Counted from the first letter of the stretch, positions 24,130 through 32,010 are shown. The stretch: 33,636 nt of DNA from Betaproteobacteria bacterium (GCA_016194905.1 JACQAP010000032.1:1-33636); one strand, 5' to 3'. Notes: generated by a model from the letters alone, not told the origin. A program made the numbers and translations.

Positions 24130-24834
24130 GTGCGCGCAGCTTGTCTCCTCTGCCTCTTGATGCTGCTGCTCGTCAGGGGCGTAGCCGCCGCAGAGGTTTC
24201 CGGCCATGTCGCATTGTTGTCCGATTATCGCTACCGCGGTGAGTCGTTGACAGACGGGCAGCCGGCGCTTCAGGCGGCGGTCAACTACGACCATTCCAGC
24301 GGACTATTCCTGGGGGCACTTGCCTCCACCGTTCGAATCGACCCTGCTGATTCAGGCCTGGGTGCTCAGCTCTACGCGGGATATGCTCGGTCGTTTAACG
24401 AGAAAGCATCTTGGGAAATCGGAGTCGTGACGTATCTCTTGCCGGACAGCCCAATGGGACGTGGCTATGACTACACTGAAGGGTTTGTTGGTGCTTCATA
24501 TGACACGGTAAACGCGAGGCTCTACTACTCCGACGACTACTTCGGCGCGGGCGGCAAGACCGTTTATCTGGAAGTCAACGCGTCTCGCCCGCTCAACGAA
24601 CGGGTAGCGCTAACTGGCCACCTCGGTTATCTCGATCACCGCCAGACGCGTCAGCCCTTGGCGGGTGGTCAGGACCACTCCCAGTTAGATTTCAAGGCAG
24701 GCATCGCCATCGATGTCACAGGATTCACGCTGGAGCTCAGCATTGTGGGGACCACCGCGCAGCACGACCCCTGTCCGGCCGGAACAGGGCACTGCAATAC
24801 CACCGGACTCGTTTCGATTTCCCGGCGGTTTTAA
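24130..24834 (+). CDS. TorF-like putative porin (TIGR02001 family)
   Basis: The product has 234 residues. A signal peptide (ACLLCLLMLLLVRGVAAA) precedes a mature protein beginning VSGHVALLSDYRYRGESLTD, the family signature (VALVSDYxxRGxS). Beta strands alternate to a C-terminal Phe (GLVSISRRF), the usual outer-membrane insertion signal. It lies 3 bases after the S8 protease gene. GTG at 24130 is used and has no Shine-Dalgarno, so coupling to the protease is likely. Family function is not established beyond outer-membrane location. Confidence 0.82.
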   Translation: MRAACLLCLLMLLLVRGVAAAEVSGHVALLSDYRYRGESLTDGQPALQAAVNYDHSSGLFLGALASTVRIDPADSGLGAQLYAGYARSFNEKASWEIGVVTYLLPDSPMGRGYDYTEGFVGASYDTVNARLYYSDDYFGAGGKTVYLEVNASRPLNERVALTGHLGYLDHRQTRQPLAGGQDHSQLDFKAGIAIDVTGFTLELSIVGTTAQHDPCPAGTGHCNTTGLVSISRRF

Positions 24835-24983
24835 CGGGCACATCGGGTGATCGAAAAGAAGGGCAGCGGCAGGCGAAGCGGCCCGGAATGCGGCGCTGTC
24901 AGGTTACCGAGAAAGCAGTTCAGTCTGATCCTCACCATCATCCTCGCGTTCTCCGAGTGAAGCGGCCGGTTGGCAATGCCAGG

Positions 24984-25076
24984 ACGGCCACAACGCTGGC
25001 GGACTCGGTAACGCACTATCGTACGCACCGCCGCGACACCATTGAGATCGGCAACGACGGCTACGAGTTCAAGTAG
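24984..25076 (+). mobile_element. Possible IstB-like C-terminal fragment (IS21 family)
   Basis: Translation gives TTLADSVTHYRTHRRDTIEI followed by GNDGYEFK and a TAG. The end resembles IstB ATPases (LTHHCxIIETGNxSYRFK), the helper protein of IS21 elements. Only about 30 residues are aligned by eye, so this is tentative. The rest of 24835-25227 shows nothing recognisable. Confidence 0.3.
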
Positions 25077-25227
25077 CGGAAGCGATCCGAGTCCATCACA
25101 AAAGGCAAGGGAATCTCAGGCTCTGAGAATCCGGAAACCTGCGTCGCCCAGTTTTTGCCTGTAAGTCACCGGTCAGATTCATCTGCGAATATTTAGTTAA
25201 TTCCGGATCGAGTCGGAAAGGTTCACA

Positions 25228-25296
25228 TTGACCGGGATTTGAACCTGTTACGGTCGAGCGGGAATTAATGCTTACCAATTAACCCTCAGGCGACAT
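25228..25296 (-). pseudogene. tRNA-like remnant
   Basis: On the minus strand there is a D-loop-like AATTGGTAAGCA and a T-arm-like CAGGTTCAAATCCCGG at plausible spacing. The two ends do not pair as an acceptor stem and the anticodon stem is poor. It may be a decayed tRNA or an attachment scar, or a chance match. Confidence 0.28.
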
Positions 25297-25329
25297 GAGG
25301 AAGACCTGTGCTTCATTGAGAGGGCTGCG

Positions 25330-26811
25330 ATGAGATTCCATGATTATTCGAAATTTATCGCATTTGGCTTTGGCCTGATCTTGCTTTTTCCGAATCAAAG
25401 TTGGGCCATACCCGCGTTTGCGCGAATGTATGGAATGGCGTGCGGTGCCTGCCACAGTGCGTTCCCGGCGTTGAACGACGCGGGGGAGGAATTCCGCGTG
25501 TCCGGGTTTAGGAAATACAACGGGGTGGCGCTAATCCCTCAGGTCGCACCGGTGAAACTAGGCGAGCGCCTGGAGTTACCGGGTACTGTTCCCCTATCTC
25601 TTAGTACCACTGCCGGATTCAACGCTACGAGGATCGATAACACCCTTGGGGACGGCAGCAAAAATGCCAACACCGAAGCTGACTTCAAGAGGCAGCAAAG
25701 CAGCTTCAATCTCAACGAGTTCAAATTGCTCGCCGGTGCCCCCCTCGGTAAAGATCTCGCCTTTTTCCTTGATGCGCCCCTGACCGATACAGAGTCCCGT
25801 CAGTTCTTCGATCCTGAGGCAAGGGCGCACGGCGTAAAGTCCAAGACGGAGTCGGGTGAAGCCCCATATCTGGCCTTCATCAGTTACCACAACCTCGTTT
25901 TGCCGGACCTGGTGAACCTGAAGGGTGGCATCATCGAGCTGCCCACTGCCTTTTCCCCGTCCATCCATCGCTTGTCGTTTTTCCCTTACCTGGTCTACGA
26001 GGCAACTGCGCTGGACGTGATCTCGAGGAAAGGGATTGACGATTTGGTCTCTGTTCCGGGCGCAGTCGGTGAGACACTCGAATCGAATCAGTTTCGGCTC
26101 AGCCACGGTCAGATTGGGGTTCAGGCCTTCGGGCGGGCGACGCCGTCATTGCACCAGGTTTCTTACCTTTCCGTGGATTACGCCGTCGGACTGGTGAATG
26201 GCAACAATATCAACAGCGATAACAACACCACCAAGGACCTCTTCGGCCGCTTGGCATTCACTTATAAACTGCCCACCACGACCATGGCGCTCGGGTGGTT
26301 CAGCTACTACAGCGCGAATACGCTGGACAACCTGACCACAAACCCGGACACAGGGGTGGGGTATCGTGACCAACTACGGCGCTATGGGCCTGACTTCAGG
26401 TTGACGCTTAATGAACCCGTTTACGTCAACCTTTACTCCCAGATCCTGTTTGCAAAGGACAGCAACCCCACTGGTTTCGGACAGGAAGCCAAATGGCGGG
26501 GTGGGTTTGTACAGGCGGAAGTCAAGCCATTTAACCAGCTAGTGGTCTATAGCCGCTACGACTGGATCCGTGGCAATCGGTACGATGACATGGGCATCGT
26601 GATCAACGGGGCGAGCGGAAGTATCGGGCCGGTTGATCCCAGGCTGTGGGATATAGTCGCAGGGGCGCAGTACTTCCTCTACGACAACTTCAAACTGATC
26701 GCGGAGTACCGGCATGGCGAAAAGGATCTGGGATCTGTTCCCGCGGACCCTGAACAACTCAAAAAGACAGTGGAGAACGCGGTCTTTACCGGCGTCCGTC
26801 TGGTTTTTTGA
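25330..26811 (+). CDS. Outer-membrane monoheme cytochrome-porin fusion (Cyc2-like architecture)
   Basis: The product has 493 residues. A signal peptide (to about residue 26, QSWA) is followed by a short cytochrome domain, FARMYGMACGACHSAFPALN, where C38, C41 and H42 form a CxxCH heme site. It continues as DAGEEFRVSGFRKYNG. The remaining 420 residues look like a beta-barrel: repeated amphipathic strands, periplasmic turns, end TGVRLVF with terminal Phe. An N-terminal monoheme cytochrome fused to a porin is the Cyc2 plan, used for electron transfer across the outer membrane in iron oxidisers. The substrate here is unknown. It is monocistronic; GAGAGGG precedes the start. Confidence 0.72.
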   Translation: MRFHDYSKFIAFGFGLILLFPNQSWAIPAFARMYGMACGACHSAFPALNDAGEEFRVSGFRKYNGVALIPQVAPVKLGERLELPGTVPLSLSTTAGFNATRIDNTLGDGSKNANTEADFKRQQSSFNLNEFKLLAGAPLGKDLAFFLDAPLTDTESRQFFDPEARAHGVKSKTESGEAPYLAFISYHNLVLPDLVNLKGGIIELPTAFSPSIHRLSFFPYLVYEATALDVISRKGIDDLVSVPGAVGETLESNQFRLSHGQIGVQAFGRATPSLHQVSYLSVDYAVGLVNGNNINSDNNTTKDLFGRLAFTYKLPTTTMALGWFSYYSANTLDNLTTNPDTGVGYRDQLRRYGPDFRLTLNEPVYVNLYSQILFAKDSNPTGFGQEAKWRGGFVQAEVKPFNQLVVYSRYDWIRGNRYDDMGIVINGASGSIGPVDPRLWDIVAGAQYFLYDNFKLIAEYRHGEKDLGSVPADPEQLKKTVENAVFTGVRLVF

Positions 26812-26834
26812 GAGTAACGAGAAAGGGAAGCCGC

Positions 26835-26952
26835 GTGGCTGCGCCTAGCCTGCCCTATGAGGATTGGCTAATCGAACAGCTCGAATCTCGCGGAAGTCGC
26901 TGCGTACGTCAAGGTACTTTTGAGTGGTGATACGAGTGGAAATGTTTGGTAG
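26835..26952 (+). pseudogene. Broken addiction-module antidote (HigA-like)
   Basis: The first frame reads SLPYEDWLIEQLE. A one-base shift near 26890 is needed to continue as EVAAYVKVLLSGDTSG and TAG at 26950-26952. The joined pattern PYEDWLIEQL...EVAAYxxxLLxGD is the N-terminus of the putative addiction-module antidote family, whose members are about 95 residues. Both a frameshift and loss of the HTH part make it non-functional. No partner toxin gene is seen beside it. Confidence 0.6.
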
Positions 26953-27011
26953 CTATATGTTTTACAAATCCAACAGACAGCCTGCAAAACTTCTCTGCAT
27001 CGAAACAAATC

Positions 27012-27085
27012 GGCGCGATGGCAGAGTGGTCATACAGAGGATTGCAAATCCTTGTACGTCGGTTCGATTCCGGCTCGCGCCTCCA
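27012..27085 (+). tRNA. tRNA-Cys (GCA)
   Basis: A 74-base cloverleaf: acceptor GGCGCGA/TCGCGCC, anticodon loop TTGCAAA (GCA) on a 5-pair stem with one G-U, T arm GTCGG-TTCGATT-CCGGC with one G-U, and encoded CCA at 27083-27085. All arms fold, so it should be functional. A diverged copy of its 3' half is at 15150-15195. It lies just after the broken antitoxin. Confidence 0.93.
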
Positions 27086-27275
27086 AACTCAAATTTACCA
27101 GTCTGTTGATTTTCACGCCGATCTGACCCGGATTTTCGTCGGTAAGTGACCCGCACTGTAAGATCCAAGCGCTCGAATACGCAGCGGAATTTCAGCGACC
27201 GTCAGACAAAAGGGCGCAATGCGACCCGACGCGGGTGATTCTGCGAATTGATCCGCGAGGATGGTGTTGTTGATC

Positions 27276-27309
27276 CCCAAGGGGGATGCCACCCAGGTGG
27301 CGCCTTGGG
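27276..27309. other. Strong nested hairpin downstream of the ABC binding-protein gene
   Basis: Outer arms CCCAAGG (27276-27282) and CCTTGGG (27303-27309) enclose inner arms GCCACC (27288-27293) and GGTGGC (27296-27301). It has no T tract on either strand. It lies 82 bases beyond the stop of the minus-strand binding-protein gene. It may stabilise or end that message. The remainder of 27086-27390 shows no gene. Confidence 0.4.
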
Positions 27310-27390
27310 TTCCGCTTTATTTGCGTCGCATGGCGGAATAGCGTTTGTCGCCGGGCAAGAGGGTTCGGCGTTGCGCCTTCCGCTGGTGCC

Positions 27391-28593
27391 TCACGGGGTG
27401 ATGATGTCCCCGAACAGCACCCATTGCTTTCCGTCGAAGCGCTGCAACTGCATCTGCTCGATGGGCGAATGGTCGTGAGGCCCCGTGTTGACCCGAATCC
27501 CGGGGATGAGGATGGGCAGCTCCAGGTTCTTCAGGTTGGCCGCCTGCCGCAACAGGTTCTCGCGCGTAAGGTCATCACCGCATTGCTTGAGGACTTGCAC
27601 TAAAGTCTGCGCCGTGGCGTAGGCGTACACATTGTACAAGTCGGTCACGTCACCTTCCGGGTAGTACTGCTTCATGAAGTCTAACCACTCCTTGAGGCCC
27701 GCATCGTTCTGCCAGTGACTGTCGGTCGGATCCTTCAGGAAGGCGCCGCTGATGATGCCGACGGACTTTTCCAGCCCAGCCGGTTTCATCACCGTGGCCA
27801 CCGACGCTGCCGGATTGCCGACGAACTGCAATGGGCGCCAACCCAGTTCCCAGGTCTTGCGGATGGCCTGCGCCGCCGACTTCGGCGAGCTGAATATGAA
27901 TAAGGTGTCCGCCCCCGAGGCCTTGAGGGTGACAATTTGCGAGTCGACCGTGGGATCGGTCACCTCGAACGAGGCCTCGGCAACGATCATTTTGTCCGCC
28001 CGGTCGCCCAACCCTTCGCGCAGGCCGCGCAGGTAGTCCTTGCCCAAATCGTCGTGCTGGTACAGCGCCGCGATCTTCGCGTCGGGCCGCACTTGGAGCA
28101 AATACCTGCCGTAGACCTTCGCTTCCGACACGTAGTTGACGCGCCAGCCCATCGTCCACGGGTAGGTCTTCGGATCAGCGAACTCCGCCGCTCCGGACGT
28201 GACGAACAGATGTGGCACCTTCTTGAGGTTCAGATAGTTGACGATCGCGGTGTTGGTGGGGGTACCGAAGGAACTGAAGATCGCCAACACCTGCTCCTGT
28301 TCTACCAGCTTGCGAATCTGCTCCACGGTGCGGGGCGGGCTGTAGCCGTCGTCCAGGCTGAGCAGTTTGATCGTGCGCCCGTTAACGCCGCCATGCTCGT
28401 TGATCATACGAAAGAACGCGGCCTGGGCCTTGCCGTAGGTTCCGTAGGCCGATACCGGGCCGCTGTAGGGCATGGTCTGGCCGAGCAGGATTTCAGTGTC
28501 CGTGACGCCCGGCCCGTAGCGCTTCTCTGCGTGGACTGCACCGGCCGCGAGTGTCGTGAGCAGGCTAAGAACTGCCAGACTGCGACGATACAT
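27391..28593 (-). CDS. ABC transporter substrate-binding protein (branched-chain amino acid/LivJ type)
   Basis: The product has 400 residues. A signal peptide (MYRRSLAVLSLLTTLAAGAV, cut near HAEKR) precedes a type I periplasmic-binding fold: GVTDTEILLGQTMPYSGPVS, INEHGGVNGRTIKLLSLDDG, SPPRTVEQIRKLVEQEQVLA and PYAFVTSG-like FVTSGAAEFADP. Lengths and motifs match the Peripla_BP_6 family that feeds Liv-type importers of amino acids, amides or aromatic acids. The ligand cannot be named. No permease or ATPase genes follow, so it is an orphan receptor here. An IS91 fragment sits about 45 bases upstream and may have replaced its promoter. Confidence 0.9.
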   Translation of the reverse strand: MYRRSLAVLSLLTTLAAGAVHAEKRYGPGVTDTEILLGQTMPYSGPVSAYGTYGKAQAAFFRMINEHGGVNGRTIKLLSLDDGYSPPRTVEQIRKLVEQEQVLAIFSSFGTPTNTAIVNYLNLKKVPHLFVTSGAAEFADPKTYPWTMGWRVNYVSEAKVYGRYLLQVRPDAKIAALYQHDDLGKDYLRGLREGLGDRADKMIVAEASFEVTDPTVDSQIVTLKASGADTLFIFSSPKSAAQAIRKTWELGWRPLQFVGNPAASVATVMKPAGLEKSVGIISGAFLKDPTDSHWQNDAGLKEWLDFMKQYYPEGDVTDLYNVYAYATAQTLVQVLKQCGDDLTRENLLRQAANLKNLELPILIPGIRVNTGPHDHSPIEQMQLQRFDGKQWVLFGDIITP

Positions 28594-28637
28594 CTTGCTT
28601 CCCCCTTTTCGCGCGCGCAGCCGGATTTTATACCCTC

Positions 28638-28763
28638 AGCTTTGACAAAGTCGGGCAAGCCCGCCCTGGTTTCCGCCTCGACGTGGGCCAAGAAGGTTTC
28701 GAGGTGTTCCTGGACCAACTGATACAGCGTCGTTTCTTCAGGGCGCCGTCGCTCGTAGTGGAC
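28638..28763 (-). mobile_element. IS91-family transposase N-terminal fragment
   Basis: The minus strand reads YERRRPEETTLYQLVQEHLE then TFLAHVEAETRAGLPDFVKA. This is the characteristic start of IS91/IS801-type HUH transposases, just before their zinc-binding motif. Only about 42 residues remain and the catalytic part is absent. It abuts the promoter region of the substrate-binding-protein gene at 28593. Confidence 0.65.
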
Positions 28764-29185
28764 TGGAATTGCGGCCGAAGCGGGCTGAACCGCTTGGAGT
28801 ACTGCCAATAACTGTACGGGTCCTCCGGATAACGTCCGACGTTGTACGAATCCCATTTGGGCTCCTGGTGCGCCAATGCCCAAAGTCGCAAACCGGCCAT
28901 CTGCGGTCATTGACCAAGCCAGATTCGTTGCCCGAAAGCGGCCAGTGAGCTCGACGCGCCATGTCGCCCGAATCGCCGAGGTCGAGATGACCGGCGCGGG
29001 CGAACCAGCGCAGCACGGAGCGCGCACCTGTTGCTGTAGCGCGGAGAGGTTTTCCGGTGTCAGTGCGGCGGCCTCACCGCAGAATTGGACCTGCCCGCCC
29101 GTCCTCGCCGGCAACGAACACTCCGTCGTTGACGTAGCAGCGCAAGTGGACAATTACCGTGCCCCCTCGCACCTGCACTGCAATG
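28764..29185. other. No gene recognised; short protein-like fragment on the minus strand
   Basis: In a minus frame near 28780-28900 the text QEPKWDSYNVGRYPEDPYSY followed by WQYSKRFSPLRP looks like real protein, but has no recognisable family, proper start or end. It runs into the IS91 fragment in another frame. The rest of the stretch shows no convincing coding signal. Confidence 0.3.
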
Positions 29186-30475
29186 TCAGTCAGGGGGGCT
29201 CCCCGAGTCCGCGGCCTCCCGTAGGCCAAGGAGCTCGTAGACCTCAACCGTCTGCGACTTCCCCTTCAGCTCGGGCGTGCCGAGGGCGCGCACGATTGCA
29301 TGCTCCCGTATCTGGTCATAGGTGCTCGCGCTGATCACGACGCTGCCCTCGTGGGCATACGTCTGCAATCGCGCGGCGAGGTTCGTCGTGTCGCCGATGG
29401 CGGAGAAGTTCCGGATCTGCGCTGCGCCGATGTTGCCAACGATTGCGGGCCCGGAGTTGAGCCCGACCCGAAAGCGCGGTCGCTCGTCGGATAAGGGCAG
29501 CTCGGCCATCCTTCGCTGCATCGCCAGCGCCGCGCGAGCTGCCCGAAGGGCATGATCGGGTTGCGGCTTGGGGGCATTGAAGATGGCCATCATGGCGTCG
29601 CCCATGAACTGCACCACCGCTCCGGACTCGGCCAGCACGATCGGCACCGCGGCGCCGAACGCTGCATTGAGCATCGCTATGACCTCAGCCGGTGATTTCC
29701 GTTCCGAGAATGCCGTGTACCCCCCGAGATCGGCGAACAGAACCGTCACCTCCACCTCGACGCCACCCAGCGAGGCGCGCTCCGGATCGTTGATCAGTGA
29801 GGCGGCAACGTCGGGAGAAAGGTAGGTTCGCAGCAACGTATCGACGCGTTCGTGCAGCGCACCGACGAGCCGGCTCTGCGCGAACACCTCGCGCTGCGAG
29901 CGTTCCAGCAGGTACGCCCCCACGGAGGAGCTGACTACGGTAGTGCCGACGACTAGAACCTGCAGCGTCAGCTCCAATCCGAGCCTCGTCGTGACGGCGA
30001 CCGCGACGAAGCTCAGGCAATAGAAGATCCCCAGCCCAATTGACCCGACAAACGGCGGGCGCGTCACCGCGAATCCGAATACCGCCGTGAGCATGATGCC
30101 CGGCATCGCGTAGGTGGCGAACGTCCCCGTCACCAATGTCAGCGCCAGGACCGCCACGGCAGCCGCCACTTGCTGCCCGAGTCCGATGAGGCTGCGTCGA
30201 GACTCCGTCGTCGCCCAGCGGCTGGCGACGGCGCACGCCAGAAGAAACACGGTCATGGCACCGGCAATCAGCCAGGTCGGGCCGGGCGCGACCCCGATCG
30301 CGGGGGGGCCAACTAGGGCGACGAGCACCCATACCACCGCGGCGAGCAGACTCGCCGTTCGCGCCCGCCAAACCCCCTGGACCTGGTCGGCCTCGCGGTA
30401 CGATCGCTCGAGCTCCGCGTCAACGAAACGCAGCGTGAGCCAGTTTCGCCGATCCCAACCGCTCGGGAAGGTCAC
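29186..30475 (-). CDS. Membrane-bound class III adenylate/guanylate cyclase
   Basis: The product has 429 residues. About six hydrophobic helices (residues 40-195) precede a C-terminal cyclase domain at about 235-415. Metal-binding Asp residues lie in VTVLFADLGGYTAFSERK and in QFMGDAMMAIFNAP. FRVGLNSGPAIVGNIGAAQI and IGDTTNLAARLQTYAHEG hold the substrate and transition-state residues (Asn and Arg). Gln stands at the usual Lys position, as in many bacterial cyclases. It should make cyclic nucleotide at the inner membrane. The start is GTG, 9 bases after the TPR fragment stop, so it may share an upstream promoter. Confidence 0.9.
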   Translation of the reverse strand: MTFPSGWDRRNWLTLRFVDAELERSYREADQVQGVWRARTASLLAAVVWVLVALVGPPAIGVAPGPTWLIAGAMTVFLLACAVASRWATTESRRSLIGLGQQVAAAVAVLALTLVTGTFATYAMPGIMLTAVFGFAVTRPPFVGSIGLGIFYCLSFVAVAVTTRLGLELTLQVLVVGTTVVSSSVGAYLLERSQREVFAQSRLVGALHERVDTLLRTYLSPDVAASLINDPERASLGGVEVEVTVLFADLGGYTAFSERKSPAEVIAMLNAAFGAAVPIVLAESGAVVQFMGDAMMAIFNAPKPQPDHALRAARAALAMQRRMAELPLSDERPRFRVGLNSGPAIVGNIGAAQIRNFSAIGDTTNLAARLQTYAHEGSVVISASTYDQIREHAIVRALGTPELKGKSQTVEVYELLGLREAADSGSPPD

Positions 30476-30484
30476 GGTTCCAGC

Positions 30485-30760
30485 CTACCCGAGCACAGCC
30501 GCACAGCCTGAGATGCGCGCCGCTACGAGCGGCCTTTGCACCACTGGCACACCCGGCACGCACTCATTCTGGCAAAACCGAGCTAGCGCCGCCTCCAGAG
30601 CGCTTCGCGCGCCGGCCGCGTCGCTGTGCGCCCCAAGTATGTTCGCGATCGCCAGCCACGCGTTGGCCTCGAAGTTGATCTGGTGGCTTCGGCCGATGAT
30701 GTCGGTGCCCTCGTGCATCAGCGTTATGGTCTCCTCGGTGCGGAGAGATCAGATCAATGG
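30485..30760 (-). pseudogene. C-terminal TPR fragment of a large regulator or cyclase
   Basis: The frame runs from TEETITLMHEGTDIIGRSHQ through NFEANAWLAIANILGAHSDA, AGARSALEAALARF to a TAG at 30485. The helical repeat pattern resembles the last TPR-like units of ATPase/cyclase or LuxR-type regulators (NLRADALLDLAEVLRxxGRxDEA). An in-frame TGA lies just upstream, so only the tail remains. It sits directly before the cyclase gene on the same strand. The identity of the parent gene is uncertain. Confidence 0.45.
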
Positions 30761-31731
30761 ACGCATCAGAGATTTGACCGTATCACACGTTCCAATCGCG
30801 CTCAATGCAAGGTGTTGGTTTGGCTTGTGGGGACGGAAGGTCGATCCGGAAGCGTGGTCGAGTCAGCAACCGGAGTAGCGGGCAAGGAATCGGTGATCTT
30901 GGGATCATGCTGTTGCGAGCGCCGCACAGCGCAGCTATCGGCCAACTGAAGATGGGTGGACACCCATAGCGATAAGTGCCAGAGCACCTAGAAGCTCACG
31001 CGCTGGCCGGACACAAGCTGGGGCACGGCTACAGAGGCCTCACCCGTGAGCTTCCGGTTGAGGTGCCCGCGCGCTCGGTAGGTGACATGCGGAGGAAACT
31101 GAGTTCCCCTCCCAGCTGGAATGCCTGAAAGCGGACCATCGTGATCTTCAGCTACGGGTTGATGTGAGTCATTCGTCACGTTCTTGAGTTTGCTTCGCCG
31201 TCTCGAATCTGCACGAGCGCCCGTCTCATATGTTCCTGGCCGGTTCAGTACCATACGCCCGTCAAGAGGGCTAAATTCAAAAGCTGTATCGCGGCTGAAA
31301 GAACGGGTGGTCCGGCGCGCATCTGAAAATCGATACACTCACTTCGAAACGCCTAACGACAGGAGCGCGAAGTTCGCGCTCCTGTCGCAATGTATGGATT
31401 GCCCGTGCTCACGCAAGAACCCGCGCTTGCACCGGCGGTGAGAATTCGGTCGGAAGCGCGAAGATCAGACTGCGCCTCCGACGCAAGATAGTTGCGATCG
31501 GCCGTAGATCATGACTTTGCATGAACTCCAGCCGCTCGCAAAACCAATCGAATGCCCACTTCCTGCTCGTCCCATAGGGCCGCTCGCCGCATACTCGACG
31601 CCGTTACAAGGCCGCATAAGAAACATCGTCCGGCATTGCCATGCCTGGCAGAACTGCGAGTTTCCTCCTCGCAGGCCTGTCACTACAGTCGGCGCCGTCA
31701 CCATCCCTCAATTCCATTTCGAAAGAACGCC
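30761..31731. other. Gene-poor kilobase
   Basis: No supported coding region. A minus frame ending near 30991 (ASVAVPQLVSGQRVSF) has the look of an outer-membrane barrel C-terminus, but the upstream part does not. The perfect palindrome at 31357-31387 is the only strong structure. Decay or non-coding sequence at a mobile-element edge is likely. Confidence 0.4.
31357..31387. repeat. 31-base perfect palindrome (hairpin)
   Basis: Fifteen bases starting CGACAGGAGCGCGAA are followed by a single central G and their exact complement ending CTCCTGTCG. A one-base loop cannot form in RNA, so 13 pairs with a 5-base loop are expected. No T tract adjoins it, so it is not a classical terminator. It could be a recombinase or replication-protein site, or a transposon end. 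Confidence 0.6.
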
Positions 31732-31878
31732 ATGGCGAATCGCAAGTTCGAACCACCGAAGGAACTGGATTCTCTGTGCGTCAAGATTGCCCGCCACGTG
31801 CATGAGCGGGCGAAACATTACCGCGCGCATTGCGGCGCGCTCGAACTCGCCGATCTGATCGAGCGCGCGCTCGTCTAG
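31732..31878 (+). CDS. Small conserved-looking protein near the conjugation genes
   Basis: The product has 48 residues, starting MANRKFEPPKELDSLCVKIA and ending LELADLIERALV. It is basic and helical, with a clean protein-like composition. No family is recognised. The start has only a weak GAAAG upstream. It is followed 3 bases later by another small frame and then a terminator, as expected for a short operon at the edge of a conjugative element. Confidence 0.5.
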   Translation: MANRKFEPPKELDSLCVKIARHVHERAKHYRAHCGALELADLIERALV

Positions 31879-31881
31879 GTG

Positions 31882-32004
31882 ATGGACAAGGACGCTGATC
31901 TCCGGGCGCAGGAGAAGGAGGGCGCCACCATTCCTGCGAAGGGTGGACAACGGTGGTCTGTGAAGGGGGTTTCCCCCGCCGATAAAACCGGCGGGGCCCC
32001 GTAA
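31882..32004 (+). CDS. Possible 40-residue protein overlapping a terminator
   Basis: The frame starts MDKDADLRAQEKEGATIPAK and ends SPADKTGGAP. It begins 3 bases after the preceding stop, and its last codons lie inside the terminator hairpin at 31974-32010. Charge distribution is protein-like, but there are no known relatives that I recognise. It may be a real small gene or a chance frame. Confidence 0.35.
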   Translation: MDKDADLRAQEKEGATIPAKGGQRWSVKGVSPADKTGGAP

Positions 32005-32010
32005 TTTTTT
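31974..32010 (+). terminator. Intrinsic terminator
   Basis: CCCCGCCG (31974-31981) pairs perfectly with CGGCGGGG (31989-31996) around a 7-base loop. A TTTTTT run ends at 32010, after a short CCCCGTAA spacer. A GGGGG-TTT-CCCCC element just upstream could form a competing structure. It would end the transcript of the two small genes. Confidence 0.65.

Noticed and set aside
25228-25296. Functional tRNA on the minus strand
   Set aside because: Acceptor ends do not pair and the anticodon stem is poor, so it is listed only as a tRNA-like remnant.
30988-31338. 116-residue minus-strand frame with a barrel-like C-terminus
   Set aside because: Only the last 16 residues look like a barrel end; the rest is Arg-rich without strands or a signal peptide.
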